Shown one piece after another: positions 59,716-64,000 of a stretch of DNA of 64,000 bases (the first letter of the stretch is position 1; each line of letters starts with the position of its first letter). The stretch is from NCBI GenBank assembly GCA_949130495.1, contig OX422213.1, forward strand, positions 52,028,284 through 52,092,283, given 5' to 3'. This stretch comes from Sambucus nigra (taxonomy: Eukaryota; Streptophyta; Magnoliopsida; Dipsacales; Adoxaceae). The translations under genes and the position numbers were made by a program. Below the pieces are notes generated by a model. It saw only the letters and a program-made list of their open reading frames with translations. It ran no database searches and was not told where the DNA came from.

Positions 59716-60867
59716 ATGCCTCCACGACGTGCACGACGAGTTCCCAGGGATGCAATGCCCGAACCCCAGCCCGCTCCAGTTCAGGGCATGATGAACGCTA
59801 CTGAGGTTGCAGCTATAGTAGCCCAAGCGGTAAATGCCGCAATTGCCGTTGTTCAGCAGGCACCACCTCAGGCGCCGGTTGCCGCGCCAGTATAGGCAAA
59901 TGCATTCCCGTCTGCTTGGGAACGTGTACGTGATGCTTTTCAGAAAGCGCATCCGCCAGAGTTTGTAGGTAGCTCAGATGTGGTAGTCTCGAGCCAGTGG
60001 AGGAAGGATATGCAGAGGCACTTGAGGATGTATGAGTGCACGGACGTTCAGAAGCAGGTGCTAGCTACTTTCAAGCTAGTTGGATCTGCACTGCAGTGGT
60101 GGGAGTCTATTACCACCGTGGAGGAGGGGGATACTCTCACTATTCAGGACTTTTGGGTGCGGTTCGACCGCAAGTACTTTCCGTCGGCTGTTCACACGGA
60201 AATGAGGAGGAAATTGATGAGTCTGAGGCAGGAGGGTAAGACTGTGGCCGAGTATGAGGCCGAGTTCACAAATCTGTTGAATATCGTTCCGGATGAGATA
60301 CCAACAGAGAAGAAGAAGATTGAGAAATTCACCGATGGGTTGACATGGAGGATCCGTCAGCATCTGTTAGGGAACCTTTCGTTGGCCACGTATTCTGATG
60401 TGGTTAACGCTGCTTTGTTACACTGCCAAGACCACCGCTTTCATATGGCTGAGGGCAAGAAGTCGGAAGAGTCTAGCCATCAGGGTAGGGCTGGAGGACA
60501 TGGTGCCGGTGGGGCACAATATGTTCAGGGGCAGAGACAGGGTGAGCAAGGTTTCCAACAGGGGGATCAGAAGAGGTTCCGATCAGGGAGACAGGGACAC
60601 AGAGGTTTCCGTTAGGGCCATCAGGGTCCAAACGGTCATCAGGGCCAACAGGGGCAGAATGGGCAGCAGTTTCAGCAGGGCCAGTATGGCCAAGGGAGGA
60701 ACGGTAACGGCCACCAGGGTCGGGGACCGCAGGGGCAGAGAGGAGGGAACTTCCCAGGGAAGTGTTTTTTTTGTGGCAAGATTGGCCATAAATGACAGGA
60801 TTGTCCTGATAGGGGCAGGGCCCCACAGCAGCAGCAACAGGGTGCTCGCCAGGAGCCGCAGAGGCCT
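59716..60867 (+). pseudogene. Tekay gag, right copy
   Basis: The ATG at 59716 follows a strong acceptor-like TTATTTCAG. The frame is continuous with pol but has stops at 59893 (TAG), 60613 (TAG) and 60793 (TGA). Readable parts: a basic N-terminus (PPRRARRVPRD), an Ala/Gln/Pro stretch, capsid WERVRDAFQKAHPPEFVGSS and SALQWWESITTVEEGDTLTI, TEMRRKLMSLRQEGKTVAEY, LTWRIRQHLLGN, then a Gly/Gln/Arg-rich basic tail and a zinc knuckle CFFCGKIGHK, stop, QDC (60763-60804). Two stops fit Gln codons turned to TAG. All knuckle Cys/His remain. Gag and pol share one frame, as in many chromoviruses. Confidence 0.92.
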
Positions 60868-62778
60868 ATGTTTCCCGCCGCTCTCCCCGCACCGCCACAG
60901 ATGGCAGCATTGCCACCCATTCCAGCAGTCCCAGTTCAGCAGGGGCAGCTACAGTATGGACGTGTCTATAACGTCCACCAGGCAGCAGTTCCACAGGCAT
61001 CGCCTGCGATTAAGAGTACGTTTCCTATCCATGGCACTATGGGTCGGGTATTATTTGATACGGGGGCTACACATTGTTTTATAGCTACACACTTCGCGAA
61101 AGCCTTAGGATTGTTAGCTACGGCAGAGAGCACAGTGAGGTGTGTCGACTCACCATTGGGGAGTGGGTCACTTATACTCTTTATATGCCGGGGAGTGGGA
61201 GTCGAGATTGGTGGTTTGGTATTACCTGCAGACATGTTGGTATTAGATATGCATGTTCACGATGTGATTATCGGTATGGATTGGCTCGTAGCTTATAGGG
61301 CCATGATTGATTGCTTCAGCGGGAGCATTATTTTTGCCATTCCGGGGCAAGAGATGTTCGTAGTGGCGATGCCTCGCCCAGAGGGAGGATCGACCGCTCA
61401 TCTGTATTACATAGAGGAGGATACCTCTAAGGAGGTTGTGATTCCTTTAGATTCGATCCTGGTTGTCAGGGAGTATTCGGATGTGTTTCAGGAGATACCA
61501 GGCCTACCCCCCAGTCGAGAGATAGACTTTGTTATAGACCTATTGCCAGATACGAGGCCTATAGCACGCCCACCGTACCGTATGGCTCCGGCAGAGATGC
61601 GAGAGCTACGAGATCAGATAGAGCAGCTGTTAGGTCAGGGCTTTATTCGCAGGAGTACCTCACCCTGGGGCACTCCAGTTTTGTTTGTAAAGAAGAGGGA
61701 CGGTTCACTGAGATTGTGTGTGGACTACCGGGAGTTGAACAAGGTCACGATACGGAATAAGTATCCGTTTCCCCGAATCGATGACCTATTTGATCAGTTG
61801 AGAGGAGCTTCTTTTTTCTCGAAGATTGATTTGATATCGGGATACCATCAGTTGCGTATCAGGGAGGAGGATGTCTCGAAGACTGCGTTCTTGTCGAGAT
61901 ATGGTTCTTACGAGTTTCGGGTTATGCCTTTTGGTTTGACCAACGCTCCAGCAGTGTTTATGGACTTGATGAACAGAGTGTTCAGGGATTTCCTAGATCA
62001 GTTTGTCATTGTCTTCATTGATGACATTCTGGTTTACTCCCAGACAGAGGAGGAGCACGCCGAGCATTTGAGGCAGGTTTTGCAGACACTTCGTCAAAAC
62101 GAGTTGTATGCAAAATATGAGAAATGCGGGTTTTGGCTGAAGGAGGTCCAGTTTTTGGGACACATTATTTCCGACCGGGGGATATCTGTTGATCCGGGGA
62201 AGGTATCCGCGGTGAGGGAGTGGGGACAGCCCACGACACCAACGGAGATTCGTAGTTTTTTGGGTCTAGCAGGATACTACAGGAGGTTCATTCGGGGATT
62301 TTCGAAGATAGCGGGTCCTTTGACACATCTGACTCATAAGGGTGTGCCATTCATCTGGAGTGATGCCTGTCAGTTGGCATTTGATGAGTTAAAGGACAAA
62401 TTGACCTCAGCACCTGTGTTAGCATTGCCGAGCCCGGGAGTTGAGTATTTGGTATACACCGATGCATCTTTGCAAGGGCTTGGAGGTGTATTGCAGCAGG
62501 AGAGACAGGTCATAGCTTATGCTTCCCGTAAGCTTAAGCCTCACGAGAGGAATTACCCCATGCATGATTTGGAGTTGGCGGCAGTGGTATTTGCCCTACG
62601 GATTTGGAGGCACTATCTTTTGGGGGAGAAGTTCCAATTGTTCACGGACCCCAAGTCCCTACAGTACCTGTTCACGCAGAAGGAGTTGAACATGCGACAA
62701 AGGAGGTGGCTCGAGTTTGTGAAGGACTACCAGTTCGATATCGAGTATCACCCGGGTAAGGCTAACGTGCTGCGTTGA
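60868..62778 (+). pseudogene. Tekay protease, RT and RNase H, right copy
   Basis: 636 codons open. Protease: [14 protein letters not shown] (~61045-61086) with an intact DTG, then [37 protein letters not shown] (~61717), [15 protein letters not shown] and the FIDDILVYS active site (~62014). RNase [20 protein letters not shown] (~62445), [26 protein letters not shown] and [15 protein letters not shown]. The frame ends at ANVLR, stop, because about four bases are missing where VADALS is expected (~62770). Reading resumes at LSRRPGDEV in another frame. Catalytic residues of all three enzymes are intact up to that point. Confidence 0.95.
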
Positions 62779-64000
62779 GCCGTAGGCCAGGAGATGAGGT
62801 GGCAGAGGTGTGGAAGGCAAAGTGGAAGGAGTTGGGACACCAGGATGCAGTGGCCCGATCTTTCATGTCTGTGATGACCATTACACCGCAGATTGTCACG
62901 AAGGTAGTACGGGCACAGGCTAATGACTCGTTCTGTCAGGAGCAGATAGTTCGATTACTAGCAGAGGGAGCCGAGTCCTATACCGTTAGCTCAGACGGGG
63001 GATTACGCTTCAATTGGAGATTAGTGGTTCCGGAAGGGGAGGAATTGCGACTCGAGGTGATGGCAGAGTCGCACGGCTCATGGTTCGCGGTACATCCCGG
63101 AGGGGACAAAATGTACCAAGACATGAGACGCCAGTATTGGTGGAGCGGTATGAAGAGAGATATCGTTGAGTTTATTTCGAAATGCGCCACTTGTCAGCTT
63201 GTAAAAGTGGATCATTAGAGACCGGCAGGACTGCTACAGCCGTTGGAAGTCCCGGTGTGGATGTGGGAGAGCATATCCATGGACTTTATCACGGGGTTGC
63301 CTACGTCGCAGAGGGGTCAAGACTCCGTTTGGGTAATTGTGGACAGGTTGTCCAAAGTCGCTCACTTTTTACCCGTAAGGACTGACTACACTACGGGACA
63401 GTATGCTCAGCTCTTCATTTTAGAGGTTGTGAGACTTCACGGTGTACCCCTAAATATCGTGTCTGACAGAGACAAGATATTTGTTTCGAGGTTTTGGGAG
63501 AGTTTCCAGGAGGCCATGGGCACGGAATTGCGGTTGAGTACGGCTTATCATCCGCAGACCGATGGGCAGACCGAGCGCACAAATCAGATGTTGGAGGACA
63601 TGCTACGCATGTGCATTATTGACTTTGGGGGTGGATGGGAGCACTACCTTCCACTGGTAGAGTTTGCTTACAACAACTCTTATCAGTTCACTATTGGCAT
63701 GGCTCCGTTTGAAGCATTGTACGGTAGGCCTTGTCGTTCCCCAGCATGTTGGTTAGAGGTGGGGGACAACAAACTACTTGGGCCGGAAGTGATTCAGGAT
63801 ACTTCGGCAAGGATGGAGTTGATTCGGAGTCGCATTCGGGTAGCTCAAGACAGGCAGAAGAGTTATGCTGATGCGAAGAGATTTTTCAGGGAGTTCCAAG
63901 TGGGGGACCAGGTTTTGCTCAGAGTATCTCCTATGAAGGGGATTATGCGTTTCGGGAAGAAGGGGAAATTGGCACCGAGGTATGTGGGGTCGTTTCCTAT
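62779..64000 (+). pseudogene. Tekay integrase, right copy, runs off the window
   Basis: The frame continues from [14 protein letters not shown] (62775). The zinc region reads SHGSWFAVHPGGDKM, then CATCQLVK (63068-63207). A stop at 63216 (VDH, stop, RPAGLL) sits where Gln is usual. The core follows with SMDFITGLPTS, VSDRDKIFVSRFWESF and DGQTERTNQ, giving D-D-E intact, then FAYNNSYQFTIGMAPFEALYG and a C-terminal part open to the end of the window at PRYVGSFP. The chromodomain and 3' LTR would lie beyond 64000. Confidence 0.92.

Overview
This window looks like repeat-rich, probably heterochromatic DNA of a flowering plant. I see no ordinary host gene, tRNA, rRNA or CRISPR array. Nearly every readable coding trace belongs to LTR retrotransposons of plant lineages: a SIRE/Maximus-type Ty1/copia element, two Tat-type Ty3 elements (one Ogre-like, one Retand/Grande-like, both with a second RNase H), and Tekay/Del-type chromoviruses with ~3 kb LTRs and a C-terminal chromodomain. 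No species can be named. Lineage names rest on recognised motifs, not on a search.

Layout. 1-1380 is gene-poor. From 1381 a decayed Ogre-like Ty3 element (A) runs on the + strand to about 22092. Its gag is split by a SIRE-like copia element at 1793-12969 (target duplication CATGT), whose own gag is split by a solo LTR at 3885-5275 (CCAAC). This is a three-level nest. Next to A lies an inverted protease fragment of a relative (22093-22690), then a stack of minus-strand LTR pieces (about 22695-28364) around an unidentified 650-bp fragment. A decayed Tekay-like element (F) begins at about 28365. It is broken by a large minus-strand element without recognisable pol (C, 29136-42443, GGGGA), which itself carries a Tekay solo LTR (32740-35663, TCATC). 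Broken protease sequence resumes at 42449. A young minus-strand Tat element (D, 43548-54312, CATAG) follows. Last come a Tekay integrase end, a full 2.9-kb LTR and the gag-pol of a second Tekay copy that leaves the window at 64000.

How the parts relate. Element D is the most informative. Its LTRs differ at only 5 of 419 positions. Its gag-pol reads leftward through several stop codons and has lost the integrase catalytic glutamate. An opposing four-exon gene (44315-47475) still reads as one open 957-codon frame once three GT-AG introns are removed. The two converge on a 3-copy 137-bp tandem repeat whose units fold into hairpins.

The Tekay-like LTR families share blocks despite strong divergence: a TTGACTATCTC-type box, a leader motif GGCAAGTG that looks like a GC-type splice donor, and in two families an array of 12-bp CG-containing palindromes of different sequence in similar places. 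These shared LTR elements and the intact antisense gene are the best candidates for something undescribed.
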